From UMGS1958 sp045542415 (lineage in GTDB: Bacteria; Bacillota; Clostridia; UBA1381), in contig JAZQKZ010000001.1 in NCBI GenBank assembly GCA_045542415.1, forward strand, positions 1 through 64,000: a stretch of 64,000 nucleotides of DNA, in the 5' to 3' direction. The notes under the pieces are model-generated. The model saw only the letters and a list, made by a program, of their open reading frames with translations. It was not told the DNA's origin and searched no databases. Below, in pieces: positions 32,265-40,982 of this stretch; positions within the stretch are counted from its first letter, which is position 1; the number at the start of each line of letters is the position of its first letter. The position numbers and the translations under genes are program-made.

Positions 32265-33172
32265 TTTACCTTCTTCTTATTAACAATGATTATACCTGCA
32301 CTTACAAGTACTAAAGCTAAAAGATACTCAATTCTTAAAATATCATCACCAAATACAATAGCACTTAAAATTGAACCTGAAACAGGGATGATAAAACCGA
32401 ATATACTTACTTTACCAACCGGGTTGTATGAAACAAGTGCCGACCAGAGAGTGTATGCCGCCGCACTGAGTAACGCAAGGTATGTAAGCACTGCAATACC
32501 CGGAGCTGTAACAACGCTGAAATGTCCGCCTCCGATAAGACCGATAACGATAAGAACAGCACCGCCGATAAAGAGATTGTAGCCTGTCATTGCTGCAGGC
32601 TCTACATCAGAAGCAAATTTCTTTATAAGCACTGAGCCGATAACAAAGCAAAGTGCGGCAAGCATTACAAAGCCCTCGCCGAGAACTGAGAATCCTCCGA
32701 CCTCACCCGATGTTGTTACAATTAATACACCTATAAAACCGATGATTGTACCGAGTATCTTTTGCAGATTGATTTTATCGTCCTTATATGCGAAGTGTGC
32801 GATAATTACTGCCATAAAGGTTGATGTTGAATTTACTATTGTACCGTTTGAAGAACTTACAACATTCGCAAGACCTACATAGAAGAAGGTGTATTGGAAA
32901 ACGGTGTAAACAAGTGCAACAAGAAGTACACCGCTTATTGAACTCTTTTCTATTTTTGGGATGCTTTTGTTTTTAACAGTACTGTAGCCGAGTACAAGAA
33001 GTCCGGAAATTGTAAATCTTACTCCGGCAAAAAGAATTGTTGTGAATAAGTCATTCTCTATTGCAAACAGCTGATATCCCAGCTTGATGGCAGGTGTGGC
33101 ACTGCCCCAGAGAACATTGCAGATTACTGCAAAAAGAATTACATAAAACGGATTTGTAAAAAGTTTTTTCAT
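32261..33172 (-). CDS. EamA/DMT family transporter
   Basis: A 303-residue membrane protein with ten predicted hydrophobic segments in two EamA repeats, the drug/metabolite transporter layout. Recognisable pieces are NVLWGSATPAIKLGY at the first helix, VSSSNGTIVNSTSTFMAVIIAHF in the first repeat and PVSGSILSAIVFGD in the second. Members export amino acids or metabolites, and the substrate is unknown here. GGAG lies upstream of the start. It is the first gene of the operon with nth and the ABC-F gene. Confidence 0.88.
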   Translation of the reverse strand: MKKLFTNPFYVILFAVICNVLWGSATPAIKLGYQLFAIENDLFTTILFAGVRFTISGLLVLGYSTVKNKSIPKIEKSSISGVLLVALVYTVFQYTFFYVGLANVVSSSNGTIVNSTSTFMAVIIAHFAYKDDKINLQKILGTIIGFIGVLIVTTSGEVGGFSVLGEGFVMLAALCFVIGSVLIKKFASDVEPAAMTGYNLFIGGAVLIVIGLIGGGHFSVVTAPGIAVLTYLALLSAAAYTLWSALVSYNPVGKVSIFGFIIPVSGSILSAIVFGDDILRIEYLLALVLVSAGIIIVNKKKVK

Positions 33173-33204
33173 TGTTGTTATTTTCTCCTTTTGTTTTATT
33201 CATA

Positions 33205-33237
33205 AATCAAAGCTTTTCATAATGAAAAGCCTTGATT
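33205..33237 (-). terminator. Terminator of the His-rich membrane protein gene
   Basis: GCTTTTC and GAAAAGC pair around a 5-base loop, extended by AATCAA/TTGATT with one mismatch. It begins 11 bases beyond the stop codon; the T tract is modest. Confidence 0.6.
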
Positions 33238-33247
33238 ATTAACATTA

Positions 33248-34222
33248 TTAATTTGTCAGATGATTTGAGTACTTGGCATAAATATATAGCATGTTTGAAT
33301 ACTCATCAGCTGTAAGCGTTGACTGAATATACTGCATGAGTGCATCTGTATCGGTACGCAGTGATTTTATCGTTGAAACGCTGATTTTAGATCTCAGGCT
33401 CATAGCCATTGAAAAATCATCGGCACTCATAATGCTTTTTGCTTTTGCGTACAGCTCGTCGCTTGAAAGAGTCTGAAGCTCCTGCATTGATACTGTTTCA
33501 ATAGGTTTTGAAGATGAGCCAGACTTGTTGCCGGAATAATAGTGAACGCTGTTATTTGAGTTTGGCGTACTCCCCTCATCAATGACCTTGACAGAGGTTA
33601 TCCCAAGTGTGGAAGAATTATCATTGTAGGAAACTGTCGGCTCGGAAGCTGTGTTGTTCTCGGATACGGTATTATCCGAGGCAGAAACGGACGAGTCGGA
33701 ATTATTGGTGTTACTATGTGCCTCAAGGTATTGCTCAACCTCCGGACCGGAAATCTGACCTATATCATAAAGTCGCTGAATTTCTCTTGTAATTCCGTCG
33801 GTATAAGTATCATCCTGCATAACCGTAACAACCTCTTCAAGCATCGGCTTGACATATTGTGGAAGTATAAATGCATGATATACCTCATAAGCGATAATTG
33901 AAAGAAGAATAAGGATACATACAATAATTGCAATTATAAGCTTAATCTTATTTGACTTCTTCATTGAACGACGCTTTTTGCGGTTATATTGCTTTACATT
34001 CTTCTTTTTTTTCCAACGTCTTGGCTTTGATGAACCGTAGCCGTACGGCTGGCTGTAGCTTGAGTGGTGCGAACTGCTGTGATGGTGCGAGCCGCTGTGA
34101 TGATGTGAGCCGCTGTGATGATGTGAGCCACTGTGATGATGCGAACTGCTGTGTGTATGGTGGCTCTGTGTTGAATCAGAAGCAGCGTTTACATTATTCG
34201 ATGTCTCGTGTTCGTTACCCAT
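33248..34222 (-). CDS. Single-pass membrane protein with His/Ser-rich repeat N-terminus
   Basis: A 324-residue protein of no family I recognise. The N-terminal 100 residues are cytoplasmic by charge: a Ser/Asn-rich start, then four 6-residue SGSHHH-type repeats giving over 20 histidines in about 45 residues, then a Lys/Arg-rich block. One membrane helix follows (about residues 92-115), with an exported region to the C-terminus. The exported part has a low-complexity Ser/Asn linker flanked by two helical segments. The histidine tract is probably a metal-binding site. The start at 34222 is set by AGGAGGGG; 34276 has none. It is a monocistronic unit. Confidence 0.75.
   Translation of the reverse strand: MGNEHETSNNVNAASDSTQSHHTHSSSHHHSGSHHHSGSHHHSGSHHHSSSHHSSYSQPYGYGSSKPRRWKKKKNVKQYNRKKRRSMKKSNKIKLIIAIIVCILILLSIIAYEVYHAFILPQYVKPMLEEVVTVMQDDTYTDGITREIQRLYDIGQISGPEVEQYLEAHSNTNNSDSSVSASDNTVSENNTASEPTVSYNDNSSTLGITSVKVIDEGSTPNSNNSVHYYSGNKSGSSSKPIETVSMQELQTLSSDELYAKAKSIMSADDFSMAMSLRSKISVSTIKSLRTDTDALMQYIQSTLTADEYSNMLYIYAKYSNHLTN
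34076..34150 (-). repeat. 18-bp tandem repeat encoding the His-rich tract
   Basis: Four 18-bp units of the form GCTGTGATGATGTGAGCC (plus-strand reading) with few substitutions, each coding for six residues of the SGSHHH type. The low divergence suggests recent expansion by slippage. Confidence 0.8.
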
Positions 34223-34357
34223 GTTACCCCTCCTCAAAAAATTATATAACATATCGGGTTCAATAATTATATCCATTGAAAACCGACAGATTGTATTCTT
34301 ACAGTGTAACTATTATAACACAAAATATGATAAATTGCAAGCAAAGTAATATATTTG

Positions 34358-34386
34358 TTGTAAATTTATAGGAATTGTGATATACT
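34358..34386 (+). promoter_or_regulatory. Sigma-A promoter of the desulfurase-like/DUF3343 operon
   Basis: TTGTAA (34358-34363), 17-base spacer, TATACT (34381-34386). The expected start near 34393 leaves a leader of under 30 bases. Confidence 0.65.
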
Positions 34387-34419
34387 TAGAAATAAGAATA
34401 ATATATGGGGACAGCGTCT

Positions 34420-35553
34420 ATGGAAAATATATACTTTGACAATGCGGCAACGACATTTCCTAAGCCGCCCGGACTGGGAGCGGCTGTAGGGGATTTTATT
34501 GATAAATCGGCGGCTAATATAAAAAGAGGTACAGCTGCATATAATGCTGAGAATACGGTGTATGAAGCAAGGATGCTTTTGTCCGAGCTGTTTGACAATG
34601 ACGATCCTGCAAGAGTTGTATTTACTTCGGGAATTACAGCATCAATAAACATGCTTTTAAGAGGCTTGCTAAAATTCGGCGACCATATTGTTACAAGCTC
34701 AATGGAACATCATGCTGTTATGCGTCCGCTTGAACTTATGAAAAAGCAGGGGATTGAATACAGCATCGTCAAAGCCCGTCCGGACGGAAGTATTGATGTA
34801 TGCGATGTGGAAAAAGCAATAAAAGGTAATACGAAGCTGGTTATAATAAACCATGCTTCGAATGTTTGCGGTACAGTGCTTCCTGCCGGTGAAATAGGCG
34901 AGCTATGTAAAAACAGAGGAATATACTTTGCACTTGATTCGGCACAGACGGCAGGAGTGATTGATATATCGGTAAAGAAAATGAATATAGACTTTCTGGC
35001 ATTTGCAGGACATAAGGGACTTATGGGACCGCAGGGAATAGGAGGCTTTGTGATTTCCGAAAAGCTTGCTGCGGAGCTTGATGTGCATATAGCAGGAGGT
35101 ACAGGCTCTTACTCGGATTTATACGATATGCCCCCGGAACTTCCTGATAAGTTTGAAGCAGGAACATTAAATATTCCGGGAATTGCAGGATTAAGACATT
35201 CGCTTAGGTATATATTGAACGAGGGAATTGAAAAAATATATAGGCATGAAGAGCAACTGAGAAAATACTTTGTTGATAAAATAAAGGATTTACCCGTAAA
35301 GATTGTCGGAGTCGGGGAAAAAAGTGTGGGAGTAGTATCGGTGAGTGCTATGTTTGCCGATAACGGAATAGTTGCCGCAAGGCTTGCCGAAGCAGGTGTG
35401 GCGGTGAGATATGGCTTACATTGTGCGCCGTCAGCACACAAAACATTGGGAACTGATGAAAGGGGAACAATACGCTTTTCGTTCGGGTACTTTAACACAA
35501 AAGAAGAAATCGACAGGGTATATGAAATATTAAAGGAATTATTAATCGGGTGA
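34420..35553 (+). CDS. Cysteine desulfurase-like class V aminotransferase (EF2568 type)
   Basis: A 377-residue PLP enzyme of the NifS/CsdA family. IYFDNAATTFPKP opens the fold; MEHHAVMRP and DSAQTAGVIDI contact the cofactor; FAGHKGLMGPQGIG contains the Schiff-base lysine; RYGLHCAPSAHKTLGT contains the candidate persulfide cysteine. It belongs to the subgroup found next to DUF3343 and selenium genes rather than ISC/SUF scaffold genes. It would take sulfur (or selenium) from cysteine (or selenocysteine). The start at 34420 is preferred because 34405 has no ribosome site. The stop overlaps the next start (GTGA). Confidence 0.88.
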   Translation: MENIYFDNAATTFPKPPGLGAAVGDFIDKSAANIKRGTAAYNAENTVYEARMLLSELFDNDDPARVVFTSGITASINMLLRGLLKFGDHIVTSSMEHHAVMRPLELMKKQGIEYSIVKARPDGSIDVCDVEKAIKGNTKLVIINHASNVCGTVLPAGEIGELCKNRGIYFALDSAQTAGVIDISVKKMNIDFLAFAGHKGLMGPQGIGGFVISEKLAAELDVHIAGGTGSYSDLYDMPPELPDKFEAGTLNIPGIAGLRHSLRYILNEGIEKIYRHEEQLRKYFVDKIKDLPVKIVGVGEKSVGVVSVSAMFADNGIVAARLAEAGVAVRYGLHCAPSAHKTLGTDERGTIRFSFGYFNTKEEIDRVYEILKELLIG

Positions 35554-35771
35554 AGCTTATAGTAACCTTTAAAACTCCTACAGCAGCAACAAGGGCACAT
35601 TGGGAGGTAAGTGAGGCGGGGATAGAATGTAAGTTGATTCCCGTACCGGAAAGACTTGGAGTAAAATGCGGATATTCCTTATGTGCGGATATATGCGAAA
35701 AGGGTAAGATATGTGAAGTGCTTAAAAATAAAGGCATTAGAGCAGAAGATTTTTTTGAAATGAATGAATAA
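35550..35771 (+). CDS. DUF3343 putative Se/S carrier protein
   Basis: A 73-residue protein starting at a GTG that overlaps the desulfurase-like stop by four bases. It matches DUF3343 (PF11823, putative Se/S carrier-like): VTFKTPTAATRAHW, CKLIPVPERLGVKCGYSLC. The cysteines around 40-55 are candidates for carrying persulfide or selenide. Its tight coupling to the upstream enzyme suggests that it receives the chalcogen directly. No selD, selA or yedF gene is nearby, so use in selenium rather than sulfur metabolism is an inference. Confidence 0.85.
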   Translation: MKLIVTFKTPTAATRAHWEVSEAGIECKLIPVPERLGVKCGYSLCADICEKGKICEVLKNKGIRAEDFFEMNE

Positions 35772-35831
35772 TACACTGGAAGCTGTTGCACTAAACCATA
35801 ATTTATATAACAAACAAAAAACCGTAAAAGA

Positions 35832-35860
35832 CAAAGGGATGTTAATGCAACATCCCTTTG
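35832..35860 (-). terminator. Terminator of the small membrane protein gene (stop codon inside)
   Basis: A 12-bp stem (CAAAGGGATGTT with AACATCCCTTTG) around a 5-base loop; the TAA of the minus-strand gene (35844-35842) lies at the loop edge. On the minus strand TTTGTCTTTT follows. It may also end the DUF3343 transcript. Confidence 0.8.
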
Positions 35861-36111
35861 TTTGATTCATAAACATCAAGTCTGTCGGCAATATCGGTTG
35901 TTAAGTCACATGAGCCGAGGTCATGCAGCTCGATTTCTGTGTCAGGAAACCGATATTTCAAGGATCGCAGAACATACTCAATATCATTTTCTCTGTTTAG
36001 AGTATATACTGTGATTTTATCTGTCAGAGAGTCGCCGTAAAGAAATTCTTTTATAAGTGAAACAAATCCTATTATGGCAAAGGCTGACAGTACAGCTATA
36101 AATACAGCCAT
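35842..36111 (-). CDS. Small membrane protein of unknown function
   Basis: An 89-residue protein with one N-terminal membrane helix (residues 1-22) and a soluble C-terminal part predicted as alpha/beta, with IEYVLRSLKYRFPDTEIELHDLG at its centre. I do not recognise a family. The start at 36111 is supported by GGGAGG upstream; an in-frame ATG at 36177 lacks one. It is divergent from polC. The alternating pattern suggests a genuine fold, not a spurious reading frame, and codon use matches neighbours. Confidence 0.68.
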   Translation of the reverse strand: MAVFIAVLSAFAIIGFVSLIKEFLYGDSLTDKITVYTLNRENDIEYVLRSLKYRFPDTEIELHDLGSCDLTTDIADRLDVYESNKGMLH

Positions 36112-36188
36112 TTTTATGTACCTCCCTTGTTTTTTTTGTAATATAATATGTGATTTTCTGCAATGCTGTGAACGCAATGCTTTTGTGC

Positions 36189-36217
36189 TTGATTTTAAGA
36201 AACGGTTGTGCTATAAT
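36189..36217 (+). promoter_or_regulatory. Sigma-A promoter upstream of polC
   Basis: TTGATT (36189-36194), 17-base spacer ending TGTGC (extended -10), TATAAT (36212-36217). It leaves a leader of about 120 bases containing a small TGTACC/GGTACA hairpin; no riboswitch was recognised. Confidence 0.7.
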
Positions 36218-36343
36218 ATATAAGTGGGATAGTTGGATTGATTTAAGACAAATGATATGTACTGAAAAATGAACATAGATTGATATATTATATAATTGTA
36301 CCATTTGATAAGCAGGTACAGTTTATGATAGGGAGTGAATTTA

Positions 36344-39300
36344 GTGAAACCAAAGCTTTCTGTGGTATTTTCACAGATAACAGATAAGGATATTGCGGAT
36401 ATAACCGTTGAAAGGATGTATCTGTCAAAAGCCAGAAGAGAAATGAGAATAGTGTTCGGAGAAGATACAACGGTTGAGCAGCAACAAAAGGCAGAGGAAC
36501 GTATCAGGGAGCATTTAAAGCTCAGGTCGGTATCATCTCAGGTACTGTCAAGATACAGTGCCCCGAGCAGAAATGTTATAGTATATAATATTGACCCGGA
36601 AAAAGCAAAGAAAATGTCAGAATCTGAGGATATACATCCGGAGGAGTACGGTGACAGTGTAAATGTAGTTGATATGCTTATCGGAAGAGCGATAAAGGGA
36701 AGAACAGTGCCGATAAAATCGCTCAAGCCGGAGTCAGGAAGAGTTATCATAAGAGGTAAGATATTTTCCTTTGATGAAAGGGAAATACACTCAAAAAAGA
36801 AAGATAAGAAATTCCATCTTGTGACAATGAATATCACTGACATGACGGATTCGATTACGCTGAAGATGTTTGTTCCTGTAGATGAGGAGGACCCGGAGAA
36901 AGAAGAGAAATTTACAAGATTTGCGGCAAAAGTAAAGAAAGGCGTTAAGGGCGGCGGAATTTACGTCGTTGCAAGGGGTAAGGCTCAGTTTGACGATTAT
37001 ATGCAGGAATGTGTCGTGATGGCAAGGGATATTGCTGAGGTTAATGCACCGGCAATCCGTATGGATAATGCACCTGTCAAGCGAGTTGAGCTGCATATGC
37101 ATACTCAGATGTCGCAGATGGATGCAGTATCATCGACAAAGGATCTTATAGACAGAGCCGTTAAATGGGGACATAAGGCGATTGCTATTACAGATCACGG
37201 AGTGGTACAGTCATATCCGGATGCAATGCATGCGTCGGATGACAATGAAAAGATAAAGGTACTGTACGGTGTTGAGGCATATCTGCTTGATGACGGTATG
37301 AAAGTCATCTATGATACAGACAAGGCAAAGGAAACAGGCTTTGACAGTGAGTTTGTAGTGTTCGATATTGAAACTACAGGACTTGATAATAAGAAGTGTA
37401 AAATAATAGAAATCGGTGCCGTAAAGATAAAAAACGGTGAGGTTATTGACAGATTTTCAAAGTTTATTGACCCTGAAATAAAAATACCAAAGGAAATAAC
37501 CGATCTTACGGGAATTTCTGATAATATGGTTGCCGGAGCAGGAAAAATCGAAGAGATTTTCCCGGAATTCAAGGAGTTTTGCCGCGACTGTATTGTGGTG
37601 GCGCACAATGCTTTATTTGATGTCGGCTTCATGAAAGAAAAGGCTAAAGAGCTGGGCGACGATTTTGACTTCTGCTATATGGACACACTGACTCTTGGAA
37701 GAGCGATGTATCCCGGCTTGAATAATCATAAGCTTGATACAATAGCAAAGTTTCTCGGAGTAATCCTTGAAAATCACCACAGAGCAATTGATGACGCAAC
37801 GGCAACCGGTGACGTTTTTATAAAAATGGTAAAAGAGCTTCAGGCTATGGGTGAGGAGGATGCGACTCTGCTCAATGACCGTTTCTCAATGGCACGGACA
37901 GCACATAATTCAACCAAGAGACCCGGTGCAACTTATCATATAATTCTTCTTGCGAAAAATCTTGAGGGAATACGTCATATATATGAGCTTGTGTCACAGT
38001 CGCACCTGTCGTATTTTTACCGTGTTCCAAGAATACCGAGAAGTCTCTTGGAAGAAAAAAGAGGCGGACTTATTGTAGGCTCAGCGTGTGAAGCGGGTGA
38101 GCTTATGCACGGAATTGTAAGGGGAAAGACGGACGAGGAGCTTGAGGAAACAGTCAATTTCTATGACTATCTTGAAATCCAGCCGATAGGTAACAATGCC
38201 TATATGAAGCGCTCGGACCGTAAGGAACACAAGTTTATAAATACCGACGAGGATTTAAGGGATTTAAACAGACGTGTCGTTGCATTGGGCGAAAAATATA
38301 ACAAGCCGGTGTGTGCAACCTGTGACGTGCATTTCCTTGATATGGATGGTGCAGAGTACAGAAAAATAATAATGCACTATAAGGGCTTTAAGGATGCAGA
38401 CGATCAGGCTCCGCTATATTTAAGAACCACCGAGGAAATGCTTGAGGAATTTGCGTATCTCGGTAAAGAAAAGGCATATGAGGTTGTTGTTACCAATACC
38501 AATATGATTGCGGATATGATTGAGCCGGTAAGACCGATTCCGAAAAAGAAATGTCCGCCGGTGGTTGAGGGTGCAAAGGAAGCGATTGTAAATGATTCTT
38601 ATGCAAAAGCGAGAGCGATATACGGCGATCCTTTGCCGGAGATAGTGCAGTCGCAGCTTGACAAAGAGCTTAATTCAATCACCACATATGGTTTCTCGGT
38701 TATGTACCGTATTGCACAGGAGCTTGTAAGAAAGTCGCTTTCAGACGGTTATCTCGTAGGCTCAAGAGGCTCGGTAGGTTCGTCCTTCGTTGCATTCCTT
38801 TCCGATATTACGGAGGTTAACTCGCTTCCGGCACATTATATATGCCCGAAGTGTAAGTATAGTGAATTTATAAAAAGTGAAATCGGTGTTTCGGGTTGTG
38901 ACCTTCCGCCTAAAAAATGCCCTCAGTGCGGCGAGGAGCTGAACAGGGACGGACACGATATCCCGTTTGAGACATTTCTCGGATTTAAGGGTGACAAGGA
39001 GCCGGATATTGACCTTAACTTCTCAGGCGAATATCAGCCGGTAATTCATAAATACACAGAGACATTTTTCGGAGAGGGATTTGTGTTCCGTGCAGGTACA
39101 ATAGGAACGGTAGCCGAAAAAACAGCATATGGCTATGTACTCAAATATTGCGAGGAAAAAGGAATTGAAATGCGTGGAGCCGAAAAGGCGAGACTTGCAC
39201 AGGGCTGTGTCGGTGTGAAGCGTACATCAGGACAGCATCCGGGCGGTATTATTGTTGTGCCATATACCAATAATATCCATGAGTTCTGTCCGATACAGCA

Positions 39301-40438
39301 TCCGGCAGACGACCCGGAATCAAATATATTCACAACGCACTTTGACTACCATTCGATAGATGCCAATCTGTTGAAGCTTGACGAGCTTGGTCACGATGAC
39401 CCTACGGTAATCAGAATGCTTGAGGATATAACAGGAATTGATGCAAAAACAATTCCGCTCGGTGACCCGGAAACGCTTAGTCTTTTCCGTTCAACAAAAG
39501 CGCTTAATCTTTTGCCCGGAAAGGATATCGGCTCAACCCTCGGAACCTACGGAATACCGGAGTTTGGCACAAAGTTCGTACAGAAGATGCTTACGGATAC
39601 AAAGCCGTCAACTTTCTCTGAGCTTGTAAGAATTTCGGGACTTTCGCACGGAACCGATGTGTGGCTCGGAAATGCACAGGAGCTGATTCAGCAGGAAATA
39701 TGCGACCTTTCGCATACTATATGCTGTCGTGACGATATTATGGTATATCTTATTGCAGCAGGTGTTGAAGCAGGTCATGCGTTTAAGATAATGGAAAGCG
39801 TAAGAAAGGGTAAGGGACTTACTGCTGATGATGAAACTGCGATGAGGGCTGCCGGCGTTCCTGACTGGTATATCGACTCATGTAAGAAAATCAAGTACAT
39901 GTTCCCGAAAGCACATGCGGTTGCTTATGTTACTATGGCTCTGAGAATTGCATACTGCAAGGTTCATCATCCTGTGGCATTCTATATTGCATATTTTTCT
40001 GTGCGTGCAGACGATTTTGACGCATCGATCATGGCAAAGGGTGAGGATGTGGCAAGAGCTGCACTTGAAGAGATATACAGAAAGAAAAAAGATAATACGG
40101 TAACTCCAAAGGAGGAAAACCTTATACCGATAATTGAAATCTGTATAGAGATGTATGCAAGAGGCTATACCTTTGAAAAAATAAGTCTCTATGACAGTCA
40201 TGCAACGGATTTCTTACAGACTGAAAACGGAATTCTGCCGCCGCTTAACGCTTTTCCGGGTGTAGGAACAAATGCGGCAAAGGCAATTACGGAGGCAAGA
40301 GCAAACGGACCGTTTAAAACTGTTGCGGATTTAAGAGCGAGAACCGGAATCGGACGTTCAATATGCGATATATTGGAGGATTACGGATGCTTTGAAGATT
40401 TGCCGGAGCAGGATCAGGTGAGTCTGTTTGAATTTTAA
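36344..40438 (+). CDS. polC: DNA polymerase III alpha subunit, PolC type
   Basis: A 1364-residue replicative polymerase of low-GC Gram-positive bacteria. Domain order: N-terminal region; OB fold near residues 120-230; PHP domain starting at RVELHMHTQMSQMDAV; an inserted DEDD 3'-5' exonuclease (VVFDIETTGLD near 337, VVAHNALFDVGFM, HHRAIDDATATG); PHP continuation; zinc site CPKCKY...CPQCG (about 833-865); polymerase palm with PDIDLNFSGEYQ near 886; and C-terminal helix-hairpin-helix elements (PGVGTNAAKAI). Start is GTG at 36344 with GGGAG 8 bases upstream; the GTG at 36335 overlaps that site. It likely heads an operon with rimM and trmD. Confidence 0.96.
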   Translation: MKPKLSVVFSQITDKDIADITVERMYLSKARREMRIVFGEDTTVEQQQKAEERIREHLKLRSVSSQVLSRYSAPSRNVIVYNIDPEKAKKMSESEDIHPEEYGDSVNVVDMLIGRAIKGRTVPIKSLKPESGRVIIRGKIFSFDEREIHSKKKDKKFHLVTMNITDMTDSITLKMFVPVDEEDPEKEEKFTRFAAKVKKGVKGGGIYVVARGKAQFDDYMQECVVMARDIAEVNAPAIRMDNAPVKRVELHMHTQMSQMDAVSSTKDLIDRAVKWGHKAIAITDHGVVQSYPDAMHASDDNEKIKVLYGVEAYLLDDGMKVIYDTDKAKETGFDSEFVVFDIETTGLDNKKCKIIEIGAVKIKNGEVIDRFSKFIDPEIKIPKEITDLTGISDNMVAGAGKIEEIFPEFKEFCRDCIVVAHNALFDVGFMKEKAKELGDDFDFCYMDTLTLGRAMYPGLNNHKLDTIAKFLGVILENHHRAIDDATATGDVFIKMVKELQAMGEEDATLLNDRFSMARTAHNSTKRPGATYHIILLAKNLEGIRHIYELVSQSHLSYFYRVPRIPRSLLEEKRGGLIVGSACEAGELMHGIVRGKTDEELEETVNFYDYLEIQPIGNNAYMKRSDRKEHKFINTDEDLRDLNRRVVALGEKYNKPVCATCDVHFLDMDGAEYRKIIMHYKGFKDADDQAPLYLRTTEEMLEEFAYLGKEKAYEVVVTNTNMIADMIEPVRPIPKKKCPPVVEGAKEAIVNDSYAKARAIYGDPLPEIVQSQLDKELNSITTYGFSVMYRIAQELVRKSLSDGYLVGSRGSVGSSFVAFLSDITEVNSLPAHYICPKCKYSEFIKSEIGVSGCDLPPKKCPQCGEELNRDGHDIPFETFLGFKGDKEPDIDLNFSGEYQPVIHKYTETFFGEGFVFRAGTIGTVAEKTAYGYVLKYCEEKGIEMRGAEKARLAQGCVGVKRTSGQHPGGIIVVPYTNNIHEFCPIQHPADDPESNIFTTHFDYHSIDANLLKLDELGHDDPTVIRMLEDITGIDAKTIPLGDPETLSLFRSTKALNLLPGKDIGSTLGTYGIPEFGTKFVQKMLTDTKPSTFSELVRISGLSHGTDVWLGNAQELIQQEICDLSHTICCRDDIMVYLIAAGVEAGHAFKIMESVRKGKGLTADDETAMRAAGVPDWYIDSCKKIKYMFPKAHAVAYVTMALRIAYCKVHHPVAFYIAYFSVRADDFDASIMAKGEDVARAALEEIYRKKKDNTVTPKEENLIPIIEICIEMYARGYTFEKISLYDSHATDFLQTENGILPPLNAFPGVGTNAAKAITEARANGPFKTVADLRARTGIGRSICDILEDYGCFEDLPEQDQVSLFEF

Positions 40439-40469
40439 GAGTAAATTTCATTAATGAAAGGATAAAGTA

Positions 40470-40982
40470 ATGAATAATAATCAGCTTGAAGCAGGAAAAA
40501 TTATAAATACACACGGATTAAGAGGTGAGGTCAAGATTGTGACGTGGACTGATTATCCGGAGGTGTTTGAAGAAATAGATTTCCTGTATGTACACAAAAA
40601 GACGGGCGATGAGAGACTTGATGTAAAAAATGTCAAGTATCAGAAAAACAATATTATTGTCAAGTTCGCACAGATTAATTCCATTGAAGAGGCGGAGAAG
40701 TATAAAAATATGATTCTCTATGTTGACAGAGACCAGATGCCGCCGCTTCCGGACGGAATGAATTATATAGTTGACCTTATCGGTCTTGAGGTATATGATG
40801 AAGAGGGCGAAAAGGTCGGAGTTATTGCAGATGTATTTAACACAGGTGCAAATGATATTTATGATGTAAAGCGTGAGGGAAAGAAAAATCTGTTGTTGCC
40901 GGTAATTGACGATTGTGTTAAGGAAGTTGACACAGAAAACGGACGTGTTATTGTAAATGTTATGGAAGGACTTGACGACTGA
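40470..40982 (+). CDS. rimM: 16S rRNA processing protein RimM
   Basis: A 170-residue ribosome maturation factor that binds S19 and assists 30S head assembly. The N-terminal beta-barrel has IINTHGLRGEVKI, the family signature; the C-terminal PRC-barrel contains DLIGLEVYDEEGEKVGVI and KNLLLPVIDDCVKEVD. AAAGGA precedes the start. It lies 31 bases after polC and its stop overlaps the trmD start, the usual rimM-trmD pairing. Confidence 0.94.
   Translation: MNNNQLEAGKIINTHGLRGEVKIVTWTDYPEVFEEIDFLYVHKKTGDERLDVKNVKYQKNNIIVKFAQINSIEEAEKYKNMILYVDRDQMPPLPDGMNYIVDLIGLEVYDEEGEKVGVIADVFNTGANDIYDVKREGKKNLLLPVIDDCVKEVDTENGRVIVNVMEGLDD

Noticed and set aside
34063..34152. Possible CRISPR-like array of 18-bp units
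   Set aside because: Units are contiguous without spacers, in frame, and encode the His-rich tract of a supported gene.
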